DNA of 64,000 nucleotides from Seinonella peptonophila (GTDB lineage Bacteria > Bacillota > Bacilli > Thermoactinomycetales > Thermoactinomycetaceae). The stretch spans positions 39,711 to 103,710 of the forward strand of contig NZ_FQVL01000010.1 of assembly GCF_900129355.1 (NCBI RefSeq), given 5' to 3'. Shown piece after piece: positions 51,051 through 61,100 of the stretch (the first letter of the stretch is position 1; every line of letters starts with the position of its first letter). Made by a program: the position numbers and the translations under genes. Below the pieces are notes generated by a model. It had not been told where the DNA came from. It did no database searches and saw only the letters and a program-made list of their open reading frames with translations.

Positions 51051-52784
51051 GTGGCATATGATTTGTATCCGGAAATTTATATCAAAGGAGAGACAAAAGC
51101 CTACGTAGGATATGATGAGATTGCAAATAAAATACAATCCGATATTGATAAAAATGCAGCTAGAGTGATTACGATTGAATGTTATCCAGGAACCGATGAA
51201 AATGCTTTGCGATCAAACCTCGTAGACAAATTAAACCCCGATATTGTCATACATTCGAATGAAATTTTTTTCTCAAGTTCTGAGATTACTGATATGATTC
51301 ATCACAATCTAACCGATGACAGGGTATTTGGCATCATGAGTCATCATCATTTTACAGACTTTATCGATCGAAATCGGCTTGAACAAATAAAAAAATATTT
51401 AGCTGACCATGAGGGAAAGCAAATTGTTATCTATGGTGTGGGTGCTTCATTCATTTCGAAAGCAGATGTTTTGATCTATGTAAGTCTGTCTCGATCAGGG
51501 ATTTTAAGTAGATTGGAACAAAAAAATGTAAGCAATTGGAAAGCAGACAATGCAGAAGAAGATACACTAAGAAAAGTGAAACGTGCTTACTTTTTTGAAT
51601 GGCAGGTCGCAGATCGGCTGAAGAAAAGTCTGTTTGATCAGATTGATTATTTACTAGATGGGAACCAAATAAACAATCCAAAGATGGTTTCAGGTCAAAA
51701 CTATCAAAAAGCACTAAGTCAAATAGTCCAAGCTCCTTTTCGATTAGTTCCTTTCTTTGTTCCAGGTGTTTGGGGAGGTAATTGGATGCAGAATCGGTTT
51801 CATGTAGGAAAAGACAAAATCAATTTGGCTTGGTGTTTTGATGGTGTACCTGAGGAAAATAGCCTGTATCTTGTATTTGACGGAACGCGATTAGAAGTAC
51901 CGGCAATGGATGTCGTTTATCAACAACCAAGTGCTTTGCTTGGGGAAAGAGTTTATGGCAGATTTGGTACTGATTTTCCTATTCGATTTGATTATTTGGA
52001 TACGATGAATGGTGAGAATCTTAGCTTGCAAGTACATCCGCAAGTAGAGTATGCACAACAAAAGTTTGGTCTGCATTACACGCAGGATGAAAGTTACTAT
52101 ATTATGGAAGCTGCAGACGACGCAGTTGTTTATTTAGGAGTAAAGAATGGGGTGAGTAAAGAAGAGTTGATTCATGAGTTGAAGCAGTCTCAAGAAGAAG
52201 GGACGATGTTCCCAGACGAAAAGTACATTTATAGGAGAAATGCTAAGAAACATGATCATTTTTCCATTCCAGCTGGAACAATCCATTGCAGTGGCAAAAA
52301 TAGTGTCGTTTTAGAAATTAGTTCAACACCAAACCGATTTACATTCAAGCTTTGGGATTGGGGGAGAGTAGATCTAGATGGATTGCCTCGTCCCATTCAT
52401 TTAGACCATGGAGCAAATAATATTCGCATGGATCGAGATGAAACTTGGGTGGAAAGAGAAATTTGTAATCCCATCGAATTGGTCAATGAGGAAGATGGCT
52501 TGCGTGAAGAGAGAACAGGCCTACACTTAACAGAACCTATTGAAACAAGACGCCATTGGTTTTCAAAAGAGGTAATCCATGAAACAAATGGTAGTGTCAA
52601 TGTATTAAATTTGGTTGAAGGTGAAGAGATTATCGTCAAAAGTATAGATGAGTCATTTGACCCTTTTATTGTTCACTATGGGGAAACGTTTATCGTACCA
52701 GAGCTGGTAAAAAAATATATAATTGCTCCCCACGGACCGAGTGAAGGAAAAACAGTAGCTACAATCAAGGCGTTTATACGGTAA
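51051..52784 (+). CDS. ManA-like isomerase with N-terminal kinase-like domain
   Basis: A 577-residue fusion. Residues about 1-220 resemble a uridine-kinase-type P-loop domain, but the loop is degenerate (ECYPGTDENALR lacks GK-S/T). Residues about 225-577 are a class I mannose-6-phosphate isomerase cupin with ligands in LSLQVHPQVEYAQ, DESYYIM and AGTIHCSG. GTG start 8 bases after AAGGAGG. First gene of the operon, ahead of the mannosidase. It probably isomerises the sugar phosphate released by that enzyme. Whether the N-terminal domain is catalytic or a regulator is open. Confidence 0.75.
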   Translation: MAYDLYPEIYIKGETKAYVGYDEIANKIQSDIDKNAARVITIECYPGTDENALRSNLVDKLNPDIVIHSNEIFFSSSEITDMIHHNLTDDRVFGIMSHHHFTDFIDRNRLEQIKKYLADHEGKQIVIYGVGASFISKADVLIYVSLSRSGILSRLEQKNVSNWKADNAEEDTLRKVKRAYFFEWQVADRLKKSLFDQIDYLLDGNQINNPKMVSGQNYQKALSQIVQAPFRLVPFFVPGVWGGNWMQNRFHVGKDKINLAWCFDGVPEENSLYLVFDGTRLEVPAMDVVYQQPSALLGERVYGRFGTDFPIRFDYLDTMNGENLSLQVHPQVEYAQQKFGLHYTQDESYYIMEAADDAVVYLGVKNGVSKEELIHELKQSQEEGTMFPDEKYIYRRNAKKHDHFSIPAGTIHCSGKNSVVLEISSTPNRFTFKLWDWGRVDLDGLPRPIHLDHGANNIRMDRDETWVEREICNPIELVNEEDGLREERTGLHLTEPIETRRHWFSKEVIHETNGSVNVLNLVEGEEIIVKSIDESFDPFIVHYGETFIVPELVKKYIIAPHGPSEGKTVATIKAFIR

Positions 52785-52900
52785 TTAGAAATCTAGACAT
52801 TGCAATTTTTGGATACTTCCGTTCTATGATTGAATGTTATATGATCATAATGATATAATAATAGTCAATCGCTACGGGTAAAGGAGGACGATCGTACGTT

Positions 52901-55567
52901 ATGAAAAAAATCGCCAATAGTATTCACCATACACATTGGGATCCCATTTGGTATTTTACAGCACAGGATGCTTTCGTGCAGTTCTCTTACAATATGAAAG
53001 AACTTTTATCAGCATTTGATGAAGGATTGGTTAAGGACTTTTTTCTAGATGGACAAACCGCTGCTATCGACGAATACTTGGAGACGCATCCAGAAGATCG
53101 AGAACGAGTAAAGAAGCTGATTGAAGAGAAGAAATTATTTATTGGTCCGTTTCATTCACAACTTGATTGTTTTATCTCAAGTGGTGAATCTGTTGTCAAC
53201 AATTTACGCTTGGGCATATCAAGCGCAAACAAACTTGGCGGAGTATCAAAAATCGCCTATTTGCCGGATTCGTTTGGTCACTCTTATGATTTCCCTAAAA
53301 TCTTTAATCAAATGGGGATATATGACTTTGTCATTACTAGAGGAGTGGGTGATGAGTATGACTTAGGTAGCGAATTTTACATGACTTCAAATGATGGAAG
53401 TAGCCTCTTAGTCTGTACGATGCTCTCTGGGTACGGTTATGGGACCTATGCGTTTAAAGCAGGAACTTTGTTTTCAGAGGAAGCGGTTGATTATAACAAA
53501 ATTGATGTAAAGTCTTTGATTGACCGTTTGATAGAAAAATCTACCGTTCCTAAAGAATTTGTTTTCCCATTAGGATTTGATCAAAATCCTGCGATTTTAA
53601 ATATTGAAGAGCAAATAGAAAAGTACAATTCTGTATCAGAGGAAATTGAATTTCGTTTAACCACGTGGGAAGAGTACATGAAGAAAGTTAGAGAAAAGGG
53701 AGTAAACATTAAAACTCATCAATCAGAGTTGTTTTCAACACAATATCACAGAGTACACAAATCGATTTTTTCAGCACGCTCAGACATTAAATCTCTGCAA
53801 GATAAAGCAGAACGCATTTTGACTTTTGAAGTGCAACCACTGATGTCCATGCTTGATAGTTTAGGGATCGAATATGATAAGAGTATTATTGATAAAGCAT
53901 GGGAAACCTTGGTGAGGTGTCAAACACATTCGTCCGCAACATTAACTGATGAGACAAATGAATATATTAAAGTTGAAAGTAACAATGCAGTGAACATTGC
54001 AACCGCGACCAAAGTCTATTTAATGAAAGTTGTTTCTATCTCTATTCCAACCAAAGATTCTCGCATTATGCCTTTGGTTGTATACAATACGCTACCATAT
54101 GTCCGTGATGTGAATATAAAGTTAAACATTTTCACTAAAAACGAAGACTTTAAATTAGTTCTAAACGAAAAAGAATTGGACTATACAGTGGTAGACTGTC
54201 AAAAAATTTATGGCGGTGTGTTACGAAAAGATCCAAGTTTGTTGCTAGATGAGGAGTATTTCTACAAGACAACAGTGATTGTCCAACTAAAAAACTTTAA
54301 AGGGATTTCGTATCAAACGATTTACGTTCATGACTATGAAATCGCTTCCAAACAAAAAGTGAAACCTGCTCAAAATATCATTGAAAATACAAGATATAAA
54401 ATTGTATTAAATGAGACTGGAATTCAAATTACAGATAAAAAACTAGGCAAAACTTTCGACAAAGCGATTTATATTGATGAATCTGGCGATGAAGGAGATA
54501 ACTACGATTACTCTTATCCTGACCCAGAAGATGACATGGTGATCCATCACTTTTTTGAAACAGGAAGTTGTTCTGCTTACAATGCAGACGGGATATGTGA
54601 AATGACGATTGAAGGACAGTTTGATGTTCCATCTGATTTGGAAAGTAGAAGGAAGAAAAAATTAAACAGTCTGTTGAAATATACATTAAACATCAGGTTA
54701 AAAGAAGATAGCGATGTTATTGAACTGAGTGGTTCATTCAAAAATGCAGCTAAAAATCATCGGGTAAGAATTGTTTATTCTACAGACTTTTCCAATACTT
54801 ATTCTTATGCTGGAACTCAGTACGGTTATATCAAACGGGCGACTGAACCAGAAGAATTAAAAGTTTGGAAACAGGAAAATTGGTTTGAAGAACCTAGTCC
54901 CACCAATCCCTTGTTGAATCATGTTTCTGCTGTTGGTAATGAGTATGTGTTAAGTGCATTTACGCGTAGTGTGAAAGAATACGAGTTCATAGGAGAAGGA
55001 AAGAAAGATGTTGCTTTGACAATTTTTCGGTCGGTGGGTCATCTTGGTCTTCCTGACTTAAATCGGCGACCGGGTCGTCCGAGCGGACTTGATTATATGG
55101 TATTCGATACACCAGAAAGCCAATTGCTGGGTGAAATCAAATTTGAAATTGGAGTATCTTTCTATTCGGAGTTCGATGCTAATGTAGTAATGAATGATTA
55201 CATCAAATATGCGACGGATGTGATCTATTATCAAAATCAGCAGTTTGAAAAAGCGGTATTTCCATTGGCATATTTCCCAACAAATCCTTTAAGATTCCCA
55301 GTTCCAGACACATACCACTTTTTTTCATTAGATGAGAGCGATGCTTCTTTTGGAACGGTCGTCAAATCGGCTGACAACTCTGGTTACGTAGTACGGATTT
55401 ACAATAATGAAAATCAAGCAGTGGCGGCTGGAAATCTGAATTTGGATATTGATTATGAAAACATTTACAACACAAATTTGCTTGAAAGTGAAGTCGAAGA
55501 AACTTCTAGTGAACTGGGGGTTCTAAAACCTGGGGAGCTGAGAAATATTAAAATTATAAAGTCATAG
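52901..55567 (+). CDS. GH38 alpha-mannosidase
   Basis: An 888-residue cytoplasmic glycosidase. HHTHWDPIWY at residues 8-17 is the GH38 signature with the zinc His and Asp; PDSFGHSYDFP near residue 125 holds the nucleophile region. C-terminal beta domains follow. No signal peptide. Placed between the isomerase fusion and PTS genes, it most likely hydrolyses an alpha-mannoside 6-phosphate brought in by the PTS, as MngB does for mannosylglycerate phosphate. AAAGGAGG lies 12 bases before ATG. Confidence 0.88.
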   Translation: MKKIANSIHHTHWDPIWYFTAQDAFVQFSYNMKELLSAFDEGLVKDFFLDGQTAAIDEYLETHPEDRERVKKLIEEKKLFIGPFHSQLDCFISSGESVVNNLRLGISSANKLGGVSKIAYLPDSFGHSYDFPKIFNQMGIYDFVITRGVGDEYDLGSEFYMTSNDGSSLLVCTMLSGYGYGTYAFKAGTLFSEEAVDYNKIDVKSLIDRLIEKSTVPKEFVFPLGFDQNPAILNIEEQIEKYNSVSEEIEFRLTTWEEYMKKVREKGVNIKTHQSELFSTQYHRVHKSIFSARSDIKSLQDKAERILTFEVQPLMSMLDSLGIEYDKSIIDKAWETLVRCQTHSSATLTDETNEYIKVESNNAVNIATATKVYLMKVVSISIPTKDSRIMPLVVYNTLPYVRDVNIKLNIFTKNEDFKLVLNEKELDYTVVDCQKIYGGVLRKDPSLLLDEEYFYKTTVIVQLKNFKGISYQTIYVHDYEIASKQKVKPAQNIIENTRYKIVLNETGIQITDKKLGKTFDKAIYIDESGDEGDNYDYSYPDPEDDMVIHHFFETGSCSAYNADGICEMTIEGQFDVPSDLESRRKKKLNSLLKYTLNIRLKEDSDVIELSGSFKNAAKNHRVRIVYSTDFSNTYSYAGTQYGYIKRATEPEELKVWKQENWFEEPSPTNPLLNHVSAVGNEYVLSAFTRSVKEYEFIGEGKKDVALTIFRSVGHLGLPDLNRRPGRPSGLDYMVFDTPESQLLGEIKFEIGVSFYSEFDANVVMNDYIKYATDVIYYQNQQFEKAVFPLAYFPTNPLRFPVPDTYHFFSLDESDASFGTVVKSADNSGYVVRIYNNENQAVAAGNLNLDIDYENIYNTNLLESEVEETSSELGVLKPGELRNIKIIKS

Positions 55568-55580
55568 GAGGAGAATCATC

Positions 55581-55904
55581 ATGCAAAAAATTGTTGGTGT
55601 AACAGCTTGTCCAGCTGGAATTGCACATACGTACATGGCTGCAGAAAGTATAGAACAAGCAGCCAAAAAACTAGGGTACGAAATCAAAATGGAGACAAAT
55701 GGCGCTTCTGGAGTAGAAAATCGCTTGACTGAAAAGGATATCGAAGAAGCTGTAGCAGTCATTATTGCGGCAGATACCAGTGTGGAAATGAAAAGATTTC
55801 ATGGCAAACCGCTAATCGAAGTATCTGTTGGGGAAGCAATCAGAAAAGCTGACATCATTATGAACCAAGTTAAAAGTGGGGATATAGAGATTTACCAATC
55901 ATAA
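55581..55904 (+). CDS. PTS fructose/mannoside-family IIB component
   Basis: A 107-residue phosphotransfer protein. The active-site Cys lies in VTACPAGIAHTYMAAE (about residue 10), typical of PTS IIB of the fructose family. ATAGGAGGAGAATCATC precedes ATG, 13 bases after the mannosidase gene. It passes phosphate from IIA to the sugar on IIC. Confidence 0.9.
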   Translation: MQKIVGVTACPAGIAHTYMAAESIEQAAKKLGYEIKMETNGASGVENRLTEKDIEEAVAVIIAADTSVEMKRFHGKPLIEVSVGEAIRKADIIMNQVKSGDIEIYQS

Positions 55905-55923
55905 TTGTATGGGAGAGGTTAAT

Positions 55924-56970
55924 ATGTCAAAGGGCTCGCAAATATATAAACACATTATGACAGGTGTCTCCTATTTTTTACCTTTTGTTATCGCTGGCGG
56001 TATGTTGATGTCTTTAGCCTTTTTAATTGATGCTGGCAATGTTGGTACTAAAACCTATGGTTCAACCATTCCTTTGGCAGCATGGTTACTCGAAACTGGT
56101 AAAATTGCTTTTTCCTTAATGTTACCAATATTGGCTGGTTTCGTTGCTTTTTCCATAGCTGATCGCCCCGGAATACTTCCGGGGATCGTTGCTGGCATGG
56201 TTGCACAAAGTGGTGGATCTGGTTTTATCGGGGCGATTTTGGGAGGATTTGTAGCAGGTTATATTATATATTTATTAAAAAAATTGACCTCAAATATACC
56301 CAGAACCTTTGAAGCGACTAAAACACTTATCATCTTTCCTGTCATTGGTTTGCTCCTGACTGCAGGTGTGATGATTGCTGTAAATGCTGTCGTGGAACCT
56401 TTAAATCAATTCTTGACAGGTGCTTTAAAAGATTTAAGTGGGACAAGTTCTATTCTATTAGGAGCAGTTATTGGTGGAATGCTTGCCTTTGACATGGGGG
56501 GACCCGTAAATAAAACGGCATACCTCTTTTCTGTAGCTTCACTTACAGGAGCTGATGGATCTGCCACTTCCTCGATCGTTATGGCTGCTGCAGCTTGTAG
56601 TGGTATGACAATCAGTATGAGTTGTGCACTGGCTACCACATTATTTCCTAAAAAATTTAATGACAATTTAAAAGGGGCGGGGAAAGCTGCCTATGTTATG
56701 GGGGCTAGTTACATCGCTGAAGGGGCGATCCCGTTCGTTATTGCAAAACCGAAACAGATTCTACCTTCTATTATTACAGGCGCAGCAGTTGCTGGCGCAT
56801 TAGTTTCCGCTTTTGGTGTTAAGATGTCTGCTCCAATAGGGGGTATCTTCACGATTCCGTTAACGAGTAACATCCCATTGTACATTTTGTCGTTTATCAT
56901 TGGCACACTGGTTTCTACATTGATGATCGGGTTTTTGACTAAAAAAGAAGAGCCAGTTGAACAAACTTAA
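55924..56970 (+). CDS. PTS fructose/mannoside-family IIC permease
   Basis: About 348 residues, 8-10 membrane segments. Motifs GVSYFLPFVIAGGMLMSLAF, DMGGPVNKTAYLF and GASYIAEGAIPFVI are the conserved IIC core. ATG 55924 is preferred (GGGAGAGGTTAAT) over 55909. Its C-terminus abuts the IIA gene. Probable substrate: an alpha-mannoside such as mannosylglycerate; other 2-O-mannosides are possible. Confidence 0.88.
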   Translation: MSKGSQIYKHIMTGVSYFLPFVIAGGMLMSLAFLIDAGNVGTKTYGSTIPLAAWLLETGKIAFSLMLPILAGFVAFSIADRPGILPGIVAGMVAQSGGSGFIGAILGGFVAGYIIYLLKKLTSNIPRTFEATKTLIIFPVIGLLLTAGVMIAVNAVVEPLNQFLTGALKDLSGTSSILLGAVIGGMLAFDMGGPVNKTAYLFSVASLTGADGSATSSIVMAAAACSGMTISMSCALATTLFPKKFNDNLKGAGKAAYVMGASYIAEGAIPFVIAKPKQILPSIITGAAVAGALVSAFGVKMSAPIGGIFTIPLTSNIPLYILSFIIGTLVSTLMIGFLTKKEEPVEQT

Positions 56971-56993
56971 TGTATGAGGAGAGGAGGAAACCA

Positions 56994-57437
56994 ATGGACC
57001 TGATAAATCAACATCTCATCAAGATAAACACAACATTGAACACGAAAAGCGAGATTTTTGAAACCGTTTGCAAACTTTTGGAAGCTGATAACCGATTATT
57101 AGATAGACAATTGTTTTTAAATGACCTTTATGAAAGAGAAGGAGCAGGAGCAACAGCGCCAGGGTATTCATTTGCTATACCTCATGCTAAATCAAAAGGG
57201 GTTAAAACAGCATCACTGGTTTTTATTCATTTAGAAAATGAGATAGGTTGGACAAAATCAGAGAAAGTCAAATATATCTTTGCCATTGCTGTTCCCTATG
57301 AAGAGGCAAAGGATGAACATTTAAATATCCTTGCTATGCTGGCAAGAAAAATGATGAATGAAGATTTTCGGAAAGAGTTAAATGCTGCGAAAACCAAGGA
57401 AGAGTATTATAGACTTTTAACTGCTTCAAATGTATAA
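56994..57437 (+). CDS. PTS fructose/mannoside-family IIA component
   Basis: 147 residues from ATG 56994, after GAGGAGAGGAGGAAACC. The phosphorylated His is in APGYSFAIPHAKSKGVKTA (about residue 62). It receives phosphate from HPr. Last gene of the operon: split IIB, IIC and IIA genes replace the single fused MngA of E. coli. Confidence 0.88.
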   Translation: MDLINQHLIKINTTLNTKSEIFETVCKLLEADNRLLDRQLFLNDLYEREGAGATAPGYSFAIPHAKSKGVKTASLVFIHLENEIGWTKSEKVKYIFAIAVPYEEAKDEHLNILAMLARKMMNEDFRKELNAAKTKEEYYRLLTASNV

Positions 57438-57513
57438 GTGAAAGATTATAATATGAATGTTATGGTATTCACTAATTGTTGGTCTTTATTTCGTCATAAC
57501 ATGTAATCTATTT

Positions 57514-57543
57514 CGTGACCTGAAGTTCGGGTCACTTTTTTTG
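57514..57543 (+). terminator. Terminator of the mannoside operon
   Basis: GTGACC pairs with GGTCAC with an inner TGAAGTTCG loop, followed by seven T residues. Confidence 0.85.
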
Positions 57544-57600
57544 TGATACAGCTTAATTTAAGGGTTGTCTTTATCTAAATTCTCAAAAGGTGTGATTTAA

Positions 57601-58080
57601 TTTGAAGAAATTTAACTTACTACAAAAGAATATTCTGTTGACTGGTGGTGACCTGACAATCGAAATACCACTACTTTTAAAGGCATTTATACCGTTAGCG
57701 GATACGATCTTACGGATTCTGACAAGCTCATATACTTAAACAGTAATAAAGACGATGTACTGTTTGATTTACGCTTGTTTGAAGTAAAAGAGAAACATTT
57801 GACAAATCCGAATGATGATGAAGTTCCTGATGGCGATTTAAAACGAAATTTATTTATGGAAGGTATACAAGACATTCGTTTTCACTTGAGATAGAACTAG
57901 AAAATTATGTAGTTGATTTTTCGAAATTTGACTATGAGTGGAAATTTGAACAAAGCGATAATGACTTAAAAACCCAAAGGATTGAGGGGCCACTTGACTT
58001 GGAAATAGTCGCTCGAATGTATCTTTTATCTATATTAGCCCAGAGGGTGAGTCGGGGAAATCGTCAAAAGTTTCAATGAA
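57601..58080 (+). pseudogene. Decayed gene of unknown family
   Basis: Coding-like pieces in shifting frames: TTFKGIYTVSGYDLTDSDKL to DGDLKRNLFMEGIQDIRFHL, then ELENYVVDFSKFDYEWKFEQ to IVARMYLLSIL. Acidic, beta-rich, with no recognised family. Frame changes and missing starts mark a pseudogene. The 300 bases beyond it, to 58382, hold no feature. Confidence 0.4.
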
Positions 58081-58382
58081 TATATAGGATTAATTACTAA
58101 GTGCTCATATTGGAGTGATATTTTGAAATTTTCTGGTGGAGCAAATAGCAATAGAAAAGGTTATGGCGACCAAATACCCACTTCCAAAGGATATTTGGTC
58201 GATATTTGTTAAGAGACTTGCTCATATTGTGAAATCCAAATGGGATAAATTGAACCAGTAAAACAGACGCAGACAATCTATTTTTTCATCCAATCTCAGA
58301 TGATGGAGATTGGATGAAGAGGTTGAGAAAAAAACGAAATTCATTGACACAAACGTTAAAGATATACTGATGTAATTCTCTA

Positions 58383-58805
58383 TTATTTCGCAAATGTTTC
58401 GACACGAATAGAGGAGGTATAATTATTAAAATTGAAGTCTCTTAACTTGGGTATCTTGTCTCCACATTTGACTTCGAAATAATTACCCTTGTGATTAGGG
58501 AGGTCAAAAAGTGTAAGCAGTGAAGATAGATCAGTATCCTTAGAACAAATTACTTTTAGGGACGAGATGTTGTTATTTAGGCTTACTTTTGTTCCCCGAT
58601 AATTTACCTCCGCTAAGTCATAGAACTGATCATCACAAACACTGTGCGTCAAACCTTTAAAATTGGGCTTTTCATAAAGTTCATAACAGAGAGCATCTGA
58701 AGAACTTGTTTTTTGTAGTTGTTCCTCATCGGCAAATGCAAAACTTGGTATCGAAATAATTAGTAATGCTGCCAAAAAAATAAATGAAAAATTCTTTTTA
58801 ATCAA
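58383..58805 (-). CDS. Secreted beta/gamma-crystallin-like protein, copy C
   Basis: A 140-residue protein. Signal peptide residues 1-25 (FSFIFLAALLIISIPSFAFA). Mature protein has two Greek-key-like repeats: CYELYEKPNFKGLTHSVCDD and LTLFDLPNHKGNYFEVKCGD, each with a SSLKV/SSIRV closing strand. More distant from copies A and B, which are 17-19 kb away. Extra cysteines could form two disulphides. A protease-inhibitor or stress role is possible. Confidence 0.65.
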   Translation of the reverse strand: MIKKNFSFIFLAALLIISIPSFAFADEEQLQKTSSSDALCYELYEKPNFKGLTHSVCDDQFYDLAEVNYRGTKVSLNNNISSLKVICSKDTDLSSLLTLFDLPNHKGNYFEVKCGDKIPKLRDFNFNNYTSSIRVETFAK

Positions 58806-59285
58806 AACAATCAGATCCTTTCACTTATATTGTATAAAGCTGTTCCAACTGTAAGATTTCCATTTCTGCCCTCCTTTTTGTCTACACTATAGGAAATCTT
58901 GTGATTCTACAATCGATTTATCTATTAATTACCTGTGATTTTGTTTAGCTTCCTTACTCCAGTCTTACAAGTTTGTAAGATTGGATAAAAATGTTTATCA
59001 ACCTGTCTGATTAACAGCCTTTGTCGGAAAGCTGAAATTTTGATCGATAGGCCAAGCAAGTCAGGCTAAGATTTGAAGTCTAACCGGTATAGTCGGACTA
59101 CTCACAATTGAAATCTCAAAAAATAAGACATTACTCATATGCTGGAAAATCTGATTTTTATGTGACAGGTTTAATTAAACCTTAATTTGAAAAGGAACAA
59201 GGCACTTCTAAAAGGATTTCAGAAATGCTCTTGACCAATGTTTATCAAATGAGTGTTTATAGAGGCTGAAAGGTTTGTGGTAGTT
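58806..59285. other. Intergenic region without a recognised gene
   Basis: Contains a TCTTACAAGTTTGTAAGAT palindrome at about 58962-58981, a possible operator; a related TTACTTTTTTGTAAGG lies after the kinase gene at 61955. No open frame with a binding site. Confidence 0.35.
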
Positions 59286-61100
59286 TTATTCAAATGATAA
59301 ATAGGAACGCAATGTATGAGTAAATAGCCTTTTTCCCATTAGATAGCAAATCAGTTGAATCAATCCGATGAAACAGATTGAAAAAATTATCATTTGGATT
59401 GAAAGAAGACTGCTGAACAGTGAGCAGAGAAGAAGTGTACCTAAGATATTGGGTATAAACGTCCAATAGAACAGTTGACTGGAAATGATTTGTTGTACTT
59501 CGCTCATCGATAATCCTAACGCATACATTTTGCGCCATTGGTCCAATTCGTTCATTAAACGGGCATACAGATGAAAGTATAAAAAGCTGTTAGTAGCGAA
59601 GAGGAGCAACATGATCACCACAAGATACGGAACAATAGTTAAGGAAATACCTGCCTCCCTTCCACGATTGATGACATCCCAATCTGTTTTCGTCTCTTGT
59701 TCAATCTCTTTCGCCACTTTTAATTCTAAATATCCAGGTGGTTGATTCATCCAGTTAGCCACATAATAACCGATTGAGCGATCGATTTTGTTTGTTTTCT
59801 TGAAATGGAGCAGTTTATCAAACTGATCATTAGAAACAACAACGATATTATCATAAATCTTTCGATGGATCACTTGGTGAATTCGATATTTAGTGTTACT
59901 CTGCGGCAAGCGGATCATTTGCCCCTTTTTATTTAGTTCCTTTGTGATCAGTATCGCTTCATTTTCAGCTAAAGGAGAAGTTGGTTGAAGTCCTATAGTT
60001 TGACTTAACTTCTGATAGTCTGAATATCGGATTACTTGGTAACCTAACGAAAGAAAGGAAAAGTCGATTTTTTTGTACTGTATGTTGTGTTTGCTCAGTT
60101 GTTTCTCAATGATTTTTCCTACTTTATTAACATGAGCAGGTTTGTCTGAGATGATGTTATCAGTCCGGTATGTGAATAGTTGAGATGTCGATGGTAATGA
60201 AAGCTGATAAGACATAGAAAAGCTAATACTGATTAAAGAAATGATTAGAATACTGATTGCAAGAGTCGCCCGTTTACTCAATTGAAGTTGATTTTGATTT
60301 CGCAGCAAAAAAAATGTTGGGTTCTTCTTAAATTTTGTGATAAGTAGTAAAAAACCATTCCCGCAATAGTGTAATAAAAGGAAAAGACTCATGATGATCA
60401 TCAGTCCATTGATGATATATCCGGGGAGCAATATAGTCATAGTTGAATAATCATGCATTGATAGCCAAATAAGAAAGATACTTACAATCAGTCCAAAGAT
60501 CGTCATCCATTTATTGGATGAAATTGGTTGAGAGAATCGACTCAACAGAGTAAGTGTACGATTGTATCGGACAAAGATTAGCGTCAGAAGGCAATTGATC
60601 AGAAACCCTCCACTAAAAATGAGACTTGTTCTGAGGATTGTATTTGTTGGGAAATAAAAAGCTGGAATGGGCAGATCTGCTAATAGACTGGTAATGATGA
60701 GGAATAGCTTGGAAAAGAGAATGCCGATCCCAATGCCTACTAGGATTGATAGTAATCCTAGGATGATATTTTCTGAGATAATCATCCAATTGATTTGCCC
60801 TCTCGTCGCACCAAATACATGATAGAGACTAAACTCTTGTTTGCGAAATTGCAGAAACAGACTCATGGAAGAGAAGAGAAAGAGAATCGCAAATATTATC
60901 ACGATATATGAAGTGAAAGAGAATAAAAAGAGAGGACCATAGTCGCCTACTACCATTTGATGAAAAGGATTTTGAGGATGCTCAACATACATATCAAATA
61001 GGAAAAAAATCGATATAAAGCTGACACTGCTTAGAAAGTACATCAGATAGGAACGGGTTTGATAACGAAGGTTTGCTATGGCAAGCGTCAGCAGATTCAT
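59286..61100 (-). CDS. BceB-type ABC transporter permease
   Basis: A 604-residue permease of the peptide-antibiotic type. Four N-terminal membrane helices with an FtsX-like segment (EFSLYHVFGATRGQINWMII), further helices, a large extracellular domain at about residues 290-495, then three C-terminal helices. This is the BceB layout, in which the permease is both detoxifier and sensor for the partner kinase. It overlaps the ATPase gene by four bases. Confidence 0.85.
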   Translation of the reverse strand: MNLLTLAIANLRYQTRSYLMYFLSSVSFISIFFLFDMYVEHPQNPFHQMVVGDYGPLFLFSFTSYIVIIFAILFLFSSMSLFLQFRKQEFSLYHVFGATRGQINWMIISENIILGLLSILVGIGIGILFSKLFLIITSLLADLPIPAFYFPTNTILRTSLIFSGGFLINCLLTLIFVRYNRTLTLLSRFSQPISSNKWMTIFGLIVSIFLIWLSMHDYSTMTILLPGYIINGLMIIMSLFLLLHYCGNGFLLLITKFKKNPTFFLLRNQNQLQLSKRATLAISILIISLISISFSMSYQLSLPSTSQLFTYRTDNIISDKPAHVNKVGKIIEKQLSKHNIQYKKIDFSFLSLGYQVIRYSDYQKLSQTIGLQPTSPLAENEAILITKELNKKGQMIRLPQSNTKYRIHQVIHRKIYDNIVVVSNDQFDKLLHFKKTNKIDRSIGYYVANWMNQPPGYLELKVAKEIEQETKTDWDVINRGREAGISLTIVPYLVVIMLLLFATNSFLYFHLYARLMNELDQWRKMYALGLSMSEVQQIISSQLFYWTFIPNILGTLLLCSLFSSLLSIQMIIFSICFIGLIQLICYLMGKRLFTHTLRSYLSFE

